A stretch of 21,059 nt of DNA from positions 1-21,059 of IMG/VR virus record IMGVR_UViG_3300046810_000253. The stretch is one strand, 5' to 3'. Each line of letters opens with the position of its first letter. Position 1 is the first letter of the stretch. A program made the position numbers and the translations under genes. Below the pieces are notes generated by a model. The model did no database searches and was not told where the DNA came from. It was given only the letters and a program-made list of their open reading frames with translations. Of the stretch, positions 15,238-21,059 are shown piece after piece. The stretch comes from a virus.

Positions 15238-16934
15238 GCTTGGCTCCTGATCGGGGCGGAGAGGAATCCATCCATGTCGCCCTGGTCCTCCCCGGTCGGC
15301 ATGGACAGGCCGATTCCCATCAGCAGCGTGGCCATGTCGTCGATCTTGTCCGGCGAGCGCTTCTTGTCAGGTTTCATGTTCAGGTTCCCGTCCTTCACGG
15401 CAATCAGGTTGGAAGCGCACCAGTTCAGCACCGGGTCGTTTCCGTGTTGGATGCTCTTGCTGATGTAGGCCCGTTCGAGTTCCTGCATCGCCGGGTGATA
15501 GTTCTTGGTGGTCTGGTTGAACTCGATCAGCGGGTGGCCGTCTGCCAGCAGTCGCTGGCTGATCTCCTGGGCATTCCACCGGTCGTACCCGATAGCCAGC
15601 GGATTGAACCGTTCTATGTCCTCCCGGATGCGACTCTCCACCACGGCATAGTCCGTGACCTCGCCATCCGTCACCTCGATCAGCCCCGCTGCCACCCAAC
15701 CGGCATAGGGAACCACGCCGCGCTCTGTACGCGCCCTGACGGCGTCCGACGGGACAAAGCGCCTGCCCCACGTGTAGTAGATGCCGTCTACCTTCCAGAC
15801 CAGCCGCCAGGACGTGAGGTCAAGAGTGCTGGCCAAGTCCAATGCGCCCCAGCAGGGGTGCCCTGCAAGCCAGTCCAGATCGACCTTGCCACCGCACCGT
15901 TGCCACTTCGTCAGGTCAACCCACCCGGTCGCCGACGACGCCGGTCGGTTGAGCCGCTTGATCTTGAACTCGGCCAACTTGGACGGCATTTGCCGGGCCT
16001 CGACGGCCTCCTTGCGAATCGCTTTCAGCAGGTGCGGGTTGGCGTCCATCAGCGGGTTGGCCTTTGGCCAGGCTGATTCGTCGAACTCGTCGTCCTCGTC
16101 GTCGACCGCAAAGAACACCACCAGGAAGTGGTCGGCCGACTCACCGAGGATCCCCTGAAGCACCTGCTTTGCGAACTGGCGGATCTCCCCCCACGGGCCT
16201 GGGTTGGTGTAGCCCTCTGTGGTGGTGTAAAGCCACAGCGGATTGCTGCGTGCACCAGCTGCCGAGGTGAGCACGTTCAGCAGGTCTGCCGACTTGTGGG
16301 CGTGGATCTCGTCCAGCCCAACATGCGATGGGTTCAAACCATCTTGCGTGCTGGCCTTTGCGTTGATCGGCTTGAAGCTTGCTCCGGTCTCCACACGGCT
16401 GATGGCGTTGGCCCAGCACGCCAAGCCGAACGCCTCCTGCAGGTCTGGCGTCTTCTCGGTCATCCGCTTGGCGACGTTGAAGATGATCCGCGCCTGGCTG
16501 CCGGTGGTGGCGGCCGAGATGATCTGGGCGCCCTCTTCCTCTTCGCAGCACTGGCAGTAAAGCAAAATGGCCGCGGCCAACGTGGACTTGGCGTTCTTGC
16601 GTGCCACGGCGAACAGCGCAGAAGTGAACCGGCGGCTGCCGTCCAGATTGCGGAACCCGAACAGCTGCACAACGAAGAACACGTGCGAGCGGTGCAGCTC
16701 GATCTCCGGCCGAGCCCACTTCCCTTCCACATGCGGCAGCTTCTCAATGAAGTCGCAGGGGTCGCACGCGTGCCACTCCTCGAACAGGAACGGCGGCCTC
16801 TTGCGCTTAGCCCGCTTGAGGTCAGCCAGGAACCGCTTGCCAGCGAGCCGTATCCACTTCCCGAACTTCTTTCCTTTCTTGTCGGCTACCGCCTCTTCGG
16901 CGTATGCCGTGGCAATACCGACGTAATCACGCAC
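15234..16934 (-). CDS. terL: Terminase large subunit (Terminase_1 / HK97 gp2 type)
   Basis: The preferred start is a GTG at 16934 (RDYVGIATAYAEE follows), because GGAAG lies 6 nt upstream and the overlap with the small subunit is 8 nt. An ATG at 16955 and a TTG at 16964 are alternatives. With the GTG the product is 566 residues. The ATPase part has a Walker A-like ARKNAKST near 111-118, motif B HVGLDEIHAHK near 204-214 and a YTTTEGYT segment that may be motif III. The C-terminal nuclease part has ALDLASTLDLTSW, AIGYDRWNAQEI and DKIDDMATLL, whose Asp residues are the expected metal ligands. It packages DNA through the portal and cuts genome ends. The preceding HNH gene and P27-type small subunit are the usual partners. 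Confidence 0.95.
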   Translation of the reverse strand: MRDYVGIATAYAEEAVADKKGKKFGKWIRLAGKRFLADLKRAKRKRPPFLFEEWHACDPCDFIEKLPHVEGKWARPEIELHRSHVFFVVQLFGFRNLDGSRRFTSALFAVARKNAKSTLAAAILLYCQCCEEEEGAQIISAATTGSQARIIFNVAKRMTEKTPDLQEAFGLACWANAISRVETGASFKPINAKASTQDGLNPSHVGLDEIHAHKSADLLNVLTSAAGARSNPLWLYTTTEGYTNPGPWGEIRQFAKQVLQGILGESADHFLVVFFAVDDEDDEFDESAWPKANPLMDANPHLLKAIRKEAVEARQMPSKLAEFKIKRLNRPASSATGWVDLTKWQRCGGKVDLDWLAGHPCWGALDLASTLDLTSWRLVWKVDGIYYTWGRRFVPSDAVRARTERGVVPYAGWVAAGLIEVTDGEVTDYAVVESRIREDIERFNPLAIGYDRWNAQEISQRLLADGHPLIEFNQTTKNYHPAMQELERAYISKSIQHGNDPVLNWCASNLIAVKDGNLNMKPDKKRSPDKIDDMATLLMGIGLSMPTGEDQGDMDGFLSAPIRSQA

Positions 16935-17355
16935 GATTCTTCCGCTTGGCCCCATTGTTGGCAAAGGCGTTGCCGGCCCTTTCTGTTTCGCCGGCCGGCT
17001 TCACCTTGCCCTGGGCCACCGGCGTCAAGCCGAAGTCGTTCATCAGGCCCCGCAGCTGCGCAACCATCGACGCAACCGGGGTCTCGCCCGCAGAGTAGAG
17101 CTGAACCGTCTTCCCGTGCAGGGCGCACAGCTGGCCGAAGGCCGAAAGGCCTGCCTCAGTCAGTAGCCGGTTGGAATGGAGGATCGGCGCAAGCCGATTC
17201 CACTCCTTCACGGCGTGGGCGTTTACCAGCCAATCGGGCGCTGCGGGCACTTCGGCAACGAGTGGAAGATCGACGCTCTCTGGCGGCGCTTCACGGTCAG
17301 GGCGATCCGTCCCGGCCACCACCTTCAGCGATGTCGGTTTGCGGGGGTTCGCCAT
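16927..17355 (-). CDS. terS: Terminase small subunit, P27 family
   Basis: The start is the ATG at 17355 (MANPRKPTSLKVVAGTDRPD), with GGA about 7 nt upstream; the longer frame to 17664 is Arg/Pro-rich shadow. The 142-residue product has the classic P27 opening, then PAAPDWLVNAHAVKEWNRLA, RLLTEAGLSAFGQLCALHG and a C-terminal segment (LMNDFGLTPVAQGKVKP) ending in basic residues. It recognises the packaging site and regulates the large subunit. It overlaps the large subunit start. The 100-bp gap upstream, next to the HNH gene, is where such phages often have cos. Confidence 0.93.
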   Translation of the reverse strand: MANPRKPTSLKVVAGTDRPDREAPPESVDLPLVAEVPAAPDWLVNAHAVKEWNRLAPILHSNRLLTEAGLSAFGQLCALHGKTVQLYSAGETPVASMVAQLRGLMNDFGLTPVAQGKVKPAGETERAGNAFANNGAKRKNRA

Positions 17356-17455
17356 GATCGTTCCAGATGCGGGATACCCGCGTGCTAAAAAATGGTTTTT
17401 CTCAACTGACGGTGCAAATAAACAGAGGGGCGCACGTATCGGAAGCGGGAGGGCT
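17356..17455. other. Non-coding gap between HNH and small terminase genes; candidate cos region
   Basis: The 100 bp hold no gene. They contain a GCGGG-ATA-CCCGC inverted repeat (17369-17381), an AT-rich patch with A6 and T5 runs (17387-17400) and a GC-rich segment (AGAGGGGCGCACGTATCGG, about 17425-17443). In several HK97-like phages the cohesive-end site lies here, between the HNH and small-terminase genes. This is inferred from position only; I see no sequence I can name as a cos site. Confidence 0.4.
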
Positions 17456-17830
17456 TCAACTTTTGACCCGCCCCTCCCCCTTTGTCCCACCGGAGGTCCA
17501 ATTCCGCGCGCATGCGCGCCGGTTCCCGAACCCGCCATCCTCTCGCGCCGTCTTCGCGCTGTGGCAGGGCCTGCACAAGCCCTGGAGGTTCGTGAGATCG
17601 TTGTTGCTCGTGTCCGCGTCGATGTGATCGACGTGGCTTGCCTCTCGCGTCCGACCCTCGGCAAGGCAAGTCACGCAGAGCGGGGACTGAGCAAGCACCA
17701 GAGCACGCAGCCTCAGCCAGTACGATGAGTTGGTAGCCAGAGCGCGCTCAGCCTGCCGGTCTCGAACCGGCGGCGCATGCTGCTTCACCTGGCCGCCGTG
17801 CGGCCGATGTTTCGGTGCCCGCGCCGGCAT
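17456..17830 (-). CDS. HNH endonuclease (packaging-associated)
   Basis: The ATG at 17830 shares one base with the stop of the preceding gene (TGATG). The 124-residue protein has a basic N-terminus, then two zinc-binding pairs, CVTC at 52-55 and CRPC at 86-89. The HNH core lies between and after them: HVDHIDADTSNNDLTNLQGL with D68-H69 and N81, and H90 in CHSAKT. All key residues are present. It is adjacent to the small terminase gene; HK97 gp74 is the known example of an HNH protein that works with terminase in cos cutting. A role in packaging here is inferred from position. The C-terminal tail (about 100-124) is Gly/Arg-rich. Confidence 0.92.
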   Translation of the reverse strand: MPARAPKHRPHGGQVKQHAPPVRDRQAERALATNSSYWLRLRALVLAQSPLCVTCLAEGRTREASHVDHIDADTSNNDLTNLQGLCRPCHSAKTAREDGGFGNRRACARNWTSGGTKGEGRVKS

Positions 17831-18039
17831 CAGTACGGGTTCCCGTCCATGTCTAAGCGCTTTGGCTCTTCATCATCCGGAACGGGGGTGCCGAGCTCTT
17901 CACCTAGCAGCATCGCTACCGATTGAACTAGCAACTCGATCTGCTCTGCCTGCCGGGCGATCTGCCGCCCCTGTTCCACGATGGTCGCCTGCTGCGCTTC
18001 TACAGCTGCCACCAATCGCTCGCAAGTAGGCTCAGTCAT
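17830..18039 (-). CDS. Small coiled-coil hypothetical protein
   Basis: A 69-residue protein starts at an ATG (18039) that overlaps the Rz stop by 4 nt and lies inside the end of Rz1. It is one long amphipathic helix with heptad-like spacing (VAAVEAQQATIVEQGRQIAR, QAEQIELLVQSVAMLLGEEL), followed by an acidic, Pro-rich tail (PVPDDEEPKRLDMDGNPY). There is no membrane segment. The tight coupling to Rz/Rz1 on one side and HNH on the other suggests it is a real gene. I do not recognise a function. It has oligomerising character. Confidence 0.7.
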   Translation of the reverse strand: MTEPTCERLVAAVEAQQATIVEQGRQIARQAEQIELLVQSVAMLLGEELGTPVPDDEEPKRLDMDGNPY

Positions 18040-18295
18040 TGATTGCGGTCTGCGGCGATGACGGCTTGGCAGGCGCGGAGCTGGTCGTCGGCATCGCGGC
18101 CGATTCGAACAACTCGGCTCGCAAACTCTTCTCGGCGCTCGGTTGCCGCATCACGTTCGAGGGCGCCGGCTGCGGTCTGGGACAGAAGGTCGGTGTGGCA
18201 CGCGGCGAGGTCGTGGCGCAGGCGGAGAGCACCAGAGCGCAGGTCAGCGACAACAACATCAGCGACGGCCGGGGCCGCGGCGCGGTCTTCTTCAT
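18032..18295 (-). CDS. Rz1: Rz1 outer-membrane spanin lipoprotein, nested in Rz
   Basis: An 87-residue frame starts at the ATG at 18295 with GGAG 7 nt upstream, in a different frame from Rz. It has a basic start (MKKTAPRPRPS), a hydrophobic signal (LMLLSLTCALVL) and a lipobox LSAC, with Cys at about 26 the predicted lipidated residue. The mature part is short and Pro/Ser/Thr-rich, as is usual for o-spanins. It is entirely nested within Rz except for the last 4 nt, and its end overlaps the start of the 69-aa gene. Together with Rz it bridges inner and outer membranes and disrupts the outer membrane at lysis. This shows that the host is Gram-negative. Confidence 0.9.
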   Translation of the reverse strand: MKKTAPRPRPSLMLLSLTCALVLSACATTSPRATPTFCPRPQPAPSNVMRQPSAEKSLRAELFESAAMPTTSSAPAKPSSPQTAIND

Positions 18296-18497
18296 GCTTC
18301 GCTCCGATGGAGGCCATTGTGTCGGCCTGGTGGTGTTCAGTGGCGCGGGTCTCGTTCACCTCGTCCACCTGGGCAGCACTGATGCTGGCCTGCTGCCGGG
18401 CTTGGACGCCCTCGGCGCGATCGCCGCGCCAAGACCAGCCCGCCCAGAAGGCCAAGGCGAGTGCTGCGGCCGCGAGCAAGACGTAAAGACGGATCAT
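18036..18497 (-). CDS. Rz: Rz inner-membrane spanin
   Basis: The preferred start is the ATG at 18497, which shares one base with the upstream TGA; a GTG one codon earlier (18500) is also possible, and GGAGA lies 8 nt upstream. The 153-residue protein has an N-terminal membrane anchor at about 4-22 (RLYVLLAAAALALAFWAGW) and a long periplasmic helical region (EVNETRATEHHQADTMASIG, EEDRAAAPAVADVV, then LRLRHDLAACHTD). This matches Phage_lysis (PF03245) i-spanins. Its frame holds the whole signal and body of Rz1. The C-terminal CQAVIAADRNQ contains a Cys that may form the spanin disulfide. Confidence 0.9.
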   Translation of the reverse strand: MIRLYVLLAAAALALAFWAGWSWRGDRAEGVQARQQASISAAQVDEVNETRATEHHQADTMASIGAKHEEDRAAAPAVADVVVADLRSGALRLRHDLAACHTDLLSQTAAGALERDAATERREEFASRVVRIGRDADDQLRACQAVIAADRNQ

Positions 18498-18814
18498 CAC
18501 AGCATCTCCGGCGGGATCACCGCACCCACTTGGCGCATGGCCGATTCCAACGACATCACGCGCAGTCGCAGTCGGTGGGCTTCTTCCTGCGCAGTCATGC
18601 GCAACTTGATCTCTTCAGCCAACTGCAGCGTGGTCGCCGCTTGGGATTCTTCCAGCGACTTCACCCGTTGCACCAGCCCGTTCAGTAGGTCGACGTTGGC
18701 GTCCGTCTCCGTACGCTCCTTGCGACGAGAGAGCAGCGCCCCCCACGTTTCCCGCGCCACCCAGAACGCGGCGACGCCGCCGGCCATCCACCAAGGAACG
18801 GTTTCCTCGGTCAT
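18497..18814 (-). CDS. Small protein with one N-terminal hydrophobic segment and coiled coil, holin candidate
   Basis: A 105-residue protein starts at the ATG at 18814, overlapping the endolysin stop by 4 nt. Residues about 7-27 (PWWMAGGVAAFWVARETWGA) form a moderately hydrophobic, Trp-rich segment. A basic patch follows (SRRKERTE) and then a long helix with heptad-like repeats (VDLLNGLVQRVKSLEESQAA, LAEEIKLRMTAQEEAHRLRL). The gene sits between endolysin and Rz. No other gene in the cassette looks like a holin, so it could be a single-helix holin or a holin regulator. However, the segment has an Arg-Glu pair inside it, which makes it a weak membrane helix. The function is uncertain. Confidence 0.7.
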   Translation of the reverse strand: MTEETVPWWMAGGVAAFWVARETWGALLSRRKERTETDANVDLLNGLVQRVKSLEESQAATTLQLAEEIKLRMTAQEEAHRLRLRVMSLESAMRQVGAVIPPEML

Positions 18815-19299
18815 GGCACGACCACGCCACCGGCTTTCCTGTAGGCCGCCAGCAGGTCATCTAGCTTCCGCTCGTGCTGCCCGTAGCCGGCGCCTGGCAG
18901 GCTCGCCCAGATGTTACGAACGAGGCTGATCGCCTTGACCACGTGGCCGGCCCTAACCAACTCAAGCGCACGCCTCTCTCTGATCTGCTGAATGGCTATC
19001 AGGTCCTGGCTGACGGGTGAGAAGTCCTGCAGTCCGAGAAGGCGACGATAGGCGTCGTAGTAGCGCGACAGCAACTGGTAACGGCCAGCCGCAGTGGACT
19101 TAATGCCGAGCTTGGAAAGCGGCACGAGCTCACGCGGATGGTCAACGTAGCCGGTGAAAAGCTTTCCTCCCACGATCACGTCATAGCCTTGGTCCGTGGT
19201 GGGCTGCTTGCCGTTGTCGGTGCCCTCGGACCAAGCCAGCATGTCTAGGAACGCCACGACGTTCACGCCGCCAGCTTGTTGTGAGGTGATCCGTGCCAT
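18811..19299 (-). CDS. Endolysin, lambda R-type transglycosylase (GH104)
   Basis: The chosen start is the ATG at 19299 (MARITSQQAGGVNVVAFLDM); the longer frame to 19344 overlaps leader sequence. The 162-residue product closely follows lambda R (158 residues): FLDMLAWSEGTDNGKQPTT, GYDVIVGGKLFTGYVDHPRE, STAAGRYQLLSRYYDAYRR, LGLQDFSPVSQDLIAIQQI and NIWASLPGAGYGQHE. The catalytic Glu is E25 in the AWSEGT motif, equivalent to E19 of lambda R. It cuts glycosidic bonds in peptidoglycan by lytic transglycosylation. There is no signal peptide, so it depends on a holin for release. It opens the lysis cassette, just after the terminator at 19378-19401. Confidence 0.95.
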   Translation of the reverse strand: MARITSQQAGGVNVVAFLDMLAWSEGTDNGKQPTTDQGYDVIVGGKLFTGYVDHPRELVPLSKLGIKSTAAGRYQLLSRYYDAYRRLLGLQDFSPVSQDLIAIQQIRERRALELVRAGHVVKAISLVRNIWASLPGAGYGQHERKLDDLLAAYRKAGGVVVP

Positions 19300-19377
19300 G
19301 GTCGTCTCGGTATGGGCGCCCGCCCCGCTGCCGGCTGGGCGCAAGGGTTGATCCGGTCTGGGAAGCGGGCAAAGAAA

Positions 19378-19401
19378 AACCCCGGCTGGATGGCCGGGGT
19401 T
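19378..19401 (-). terminator. Strong intrinsic terminator before the lysis cassette (tR'-like)
   Basis: On the minus strand a 9-bp perfect stem (AACCCCGGC with GCCGGGGTT) closes a 6-nt loop and is followed by TTTCTTT. It stands 47 nt after the stop of the membrane-protein gene and 78 nt before the endolysin start. Its position a few tens of bases after a candidate promoter, with a Q-type antiterminator gene nearby, is what is expected of tR'. Confidence 0.88.
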
Positions 19402-19422
19402 GGGTCGTGCGCGATGGTAGTG

Positions 19423-19452
19423 AATCTACCCCTCAAAGTGCGGGAGTGTCAC
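19423..19452 (-). promoter_or_regulatory. Candidate late promoter (pR'-like)
   Basis: On the minus strand, GTGACA (19452-19447, five of six matches to TTGACA) and TAGATT (19428-19423, four of six matches to TATAAT) are separated by 18 bp. Transcription would begin near 19416 and meet the terminator at 19401 almost at once, the arrangement of lambdoid pR'/tR' regions. The -35 lies inside the palindrome at 19438-19460. This is a motif reading without experimental support. Confidence 0.5.
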
Positions 19453-19460
19453 TCCCGCAC
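19438..19460. repeat. 23-bp perfect palindrome over the 3' end of the membrane-protein gene
   Basis: GTGCGGGAGTG (19438-19448) and CACTCCCGCAC (19450-19460) are perfect reverse complements around a single central base (T19449). The repeat includes the last codons and the stop of the membrane-protein gene, and the -35 of the candidate promoter. In RNA on the minus strand it could fold as a 9-bp stem with a 5-nt loop followed by TTTG, so a weak terminator is possible. A protein operator is equally possible. Confidence 0.8.
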
Positions 19461-20327
19461 CTTCCACAACTCCCACCAGAGCAGAGCGGCTAGCACACTC
19501 GACGGTCGGAAAATTGATCCCGCACCCACAGCGCTTGCGCCGCCCATCCAGCTCTGGAATCGCAGTTCGTCCGCATTTAGGGCAGCGAGAAGTTGCTCAG
19601 GAGTCGATCCTTTGTGTTGAGCTTGAAGAAGAAGGAACGACTCAACACACCACCCTTCCTCAACCACCATTAGCGTCGTCGCACTAGTGATTCTGTCCAG
19701 TGCAAGCTCTGCCCTTTGGAGGCAGAGGGATGTGATCAGACTACTCCGAACAACTGGGCCGAATTTTCGCGTGATCTCGCCGAATCTCCCGCCAATATAG
19801 GCAAGGTCGTCCTGGGCCTGCCCGAGGGGTATTGATCTCAGAATTAAGTCGCGAAAGGCGCCATCCATTTCAGGGGGAAAGACAACCTTAGAAGCGTTGG
19901 TTGCGATGGAATGGTTAACCGCCGCGTCACCCAGCTGCTGAACTTTGGCCATAGCATTGGCAGCCCGCCGGCACGCCTCGAGAAGCTTCGACGCATCTCG
20001 TGACAAATCGGCGATCTCCGCCTCTAACGCCAACCTCAAGTCCAGCTGCTTTGACTCAATGAAGCCTCGCCCTGCCGCGAACGCCACGACAATACCGACG
20101 AAGCCGATGGCGCCTTCAATATTTGAGGTGAAGAACTCTACCAGTTGAATTGGGGTGTACGGCTTAACCCCCAGCAGGGTCTCTGCATTGAAGTACGCAA
20201 CAAGCGCGATAGCCAGCTGAACCGTTCGCTTTCTGAGAAAGGTCACAAGGATCACCGGGGACGAAATCAAAAGCAGCCCACGCCTCCGCCAGTACCGTTC
20301 CATGCTATGCCGCCGATGGTTGTCCAT
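19449..20327 (-). CDS. Membrane-anchored helical protein between Q and the lysis genes, unidentified
   Basis: The ATG at 20327 gives 292 residues; a TTG at 20333 and an ATG at 20303 are other possible starts, both near GGCGG. The start overlaps the end of Q, so the genes are coupled. Near the N-terminus are an Arg-rich stretch and a first hydrophobic region (LLLISSPVILVTFL, then VQLAIALVAYF). A second segment follows at about 70-90 (IGFVGIVVAFAAGRGF). The rest, about 200 residues, is soluble and largely helical (LDLRLALEAEIADLSRDASK, then a CRRAANAMAKVQQLG helix). No catalytic motif is recognised. It is visibly less GC-rich than the structural genes. The slot between Q and the lysis genes is where lambdoid phages carry accessory genes such as stx. 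A role in exclusion or lysogenic conversion is possible but unproven. Confidence 0.75.
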   Translation of the reverse strand: MDNHRRHSMERYWRRRGLLLISSPVILVTFLRKRTVQLAIALVAYFNAETLLGVKPYTPIQLVEFFTSNIEGAIGFVGIVVAFAAGRGFIESKQLDLRLALEAEIADLSRDASKLLEACRRAANAMAKVQQLGDAAVNHSIATNASKVVFPPEMDGAFRDLILRSIPLGQAQDDLAYIGGRFGEITRKFGPVVRSSLITSLCLQRAELALDRITSATTLMVVEEGWCVESFLLLQAQHKGSTPEQLLAALNADELRFQSWMGGASAVGAGSIFRPSSVLAALLWWELWKVRE

Positions 20328-21012
20328 TGCCAACCGCCATCATAAGCGCCCACGACGCCTCCTGTTCAGCCTCTTGCATGCGGTCAAGCAACCACTCGTA
20401 GACCCCACGCCACTTCGCGCGGTACGTGGATTCGTCCCGCCCCAGCGCCGCGGCGCGGCGCCGGTCGCTGACTGCCACCACGCCCGAGCCGCCACACAGC
20501 TTGCAGATAACCCGAACCTCTCCTGACAATAGCTCGCCCCTGCCCTCGCAGCCGTGACAGTGCGGCCGCTTGGCGATCTCCACGATTACCGCTGCGGCGA
20601 GGCTTGGCAACGACTCCAGCGTGCTGATCGGCCAGCACTGCGCCTTCAACTCCCCCAACCGGTGGGCGGCACGGTCACGCTCGGCGCGCTGCTCCGCAGT
20701 CACGGCGCCGGCCCAGCCCATGCATACCTCGGCCAGGCCCAGCTCGGTTCGGGCGTCGGCCAACCTCCGCTGCTGGCGGCGCAGCTCCGGAGTGACTAGG
20801 GCGATAACAGCATCCCGCAGCCGGTGCCGGCGAAGTGCAGCGCCATCCGGCCACCAGCAGGCCTCGAGCAGCTCCCGGCCCAGCCCTGCCGGCACCATTC
20901 CCAAGGCAGCCGCGATGTCCTGATTGGTGAGGTCGGGCGTCCCGCCGCGGCCGGTGTCGAACTTGACGGTGCTCGGGCCCAGGCGGGCCATCAGCTCGCG
21001 AACGTTACCCAT
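20305..21012 (-). CDS. Q: Late antitermination protein, Q82-like
   Basis: The start is the ATG at 21012 (MGNVRELMARLGPSTVKFDT), with AAGGGG about 8 nt upstream; the longer frame to 21045 lacks this site. The 235-residue product has an N-terminal helix-turn region (LTNQDIAAALGMVPAGLG), a helical middle and a zinc-finger pair CHGCEGRGE and CKLCGGSGVV near residues 157-180. A following helix-rich end (RAAALGRDESTYRAKWRGVY, then a WLLDRMQEAEQEA helix) is a pattern seen in Q-type antiterminators of the phage 82 and related groups. It would modify RNA polymerase at the late promoter so that it reads through terminators. Its stop lies within the next gene. Family assignment is by pattern. Confidence 0.82.
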   Translation of the reverse strand: MGNVRELMARLGPSTVKFDTGRGGTPDLTNQDIAAALGMVPAGLGRELLEACWWPDGAALRRHRLRDAVIALVTPELRRQQRRLADARTELGLAEVCMGWAGAVTAEQRAERDRAAHRLGELKAQCWPISTLESLPSLAAAVIVEIAKRPHCHGCEGRGELLSGEVRVICKLCGGSGVVAVSDRRRAAALGRDESTYRAKWRGVYEWLLDRMQEAEQEASWALMMAVGNGQPSAA

Positions 21013-21059
21013 GTCGGTTCCCCTTGTTATGTTCCTGCTGCTCACCTGTGATGCGGATC
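21005..21059 (-). CDS. Possible C-terminal end of an upstream gene (partial)
   Basis: From the right edge a minus-strand frame reads IRITGEQQEHNKGNRHG and then stops with TAA, overlapping the Q start (CAT GGG TAA across ATG GGT AA). Close overlap with Q is what a tightly packed phage operon would show. The beginning is outside the window, and 17 residues are too few to assign. The IRITGE end would fit a RusA-type resolvase, often found before Q, but that is a guess. Confidence 0.3.
   Translation of the reverse strand, partial: IRITGEQQEHNKGNRHG

Noticed and set aside
16128-17357. Plus-strand open frame (409 codons) opposite the terminase genes
   Set aside because: Antisense to conserved large and small terminase genes, with Arg/Pro/Ser-rich translation and no recognisable fold; a shadow frame.
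1-21059. CRISPR arrays, tRNA genes, insertion sequences or attachment sites
   Set aside because: I saw no regularly spaced direct repeats, no tRNA-like cloverleaf, no transposase or integrase frame and no terminal repeats that would support any of these.

Overview
The window is the late (structural and lysis) half of a tailed, non-contractile-tail phage or prophage with an HK97-type head. All but one of its genes lie on the minus strand and are read from high to low coordinates. The DNA is GC-rich, with long shadow ORFs on the plus strand opposite real genes, GTG starts and Shine-Dalgarno sites. This fits a high-GC proteobacterial host, perhaps of the Xanthomonas/Stenotrophomonas/Lysobacter kind. 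That host assignment is inference, because no host gene, integrase or attachment site lies in the window.

Layout in transcription order. (1) Regulation, 21.0-19.4 kb: a Q82-like late antiterminator, then an overlapping unidentified membrane-protein gene, then a 23-bp palindrome, a candidate promoter and a strong terminator, which looks like a pR'/tR' late control point. (2) Lysis, 19.3-17.8 kb: a lambda-R-type endolysin, a small protein with one hydrophobic segment, Rz with Rz1 nested inside it, and a small coiled-coil protein, all linked by 1-4 nt overlaps. (3) Packaging, 17.8-15.2 kb: an HNH endonuclease, a 100-bp non-coding gap (candidate cos region), P27-type small terminase and large terminase. 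(4) Head and neck, 15.2-9.8 kb: portal, ClpP-type protease, HK97-fold capsid protein with an N-terminal delta-like domain, a terminator, then a small unidentified protein, gp6-like connector, head-closure protein, gp10-like and DUF3168-like tail-completion proteins. (5) A plus-strand four-helix membrane gene (9320-9841) set against the operon. (6) Tail, 9.2 kb to the left edge: major tail protein, terminator, a tail-assembly-chaperone pair joined by a predicted -1 frameshift (GGGAAAC followed by a 10-bp stem), a tail-tip hub-like protein with a SPRY-like domain, a second tail-tip protein, a 57-aa two-helix membrane peptide, a terminator, the tape measure, and a fibre/tip protein that runs off the left edge.

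How it fits together: Q probably lets polymerase pass the intrinsic terminators within the late operon. Three of these stand after the capsid gene, after the major tail gene and just before the tape measure, where partial read-through could set protein ratios. The least explained parts are the two membrane-protein genes in accessory positions (9320-9841 and 19449-20327), the 57-aa peptide, the unassigned holin, and the placement of hub-like genes upstream of the tape measure.
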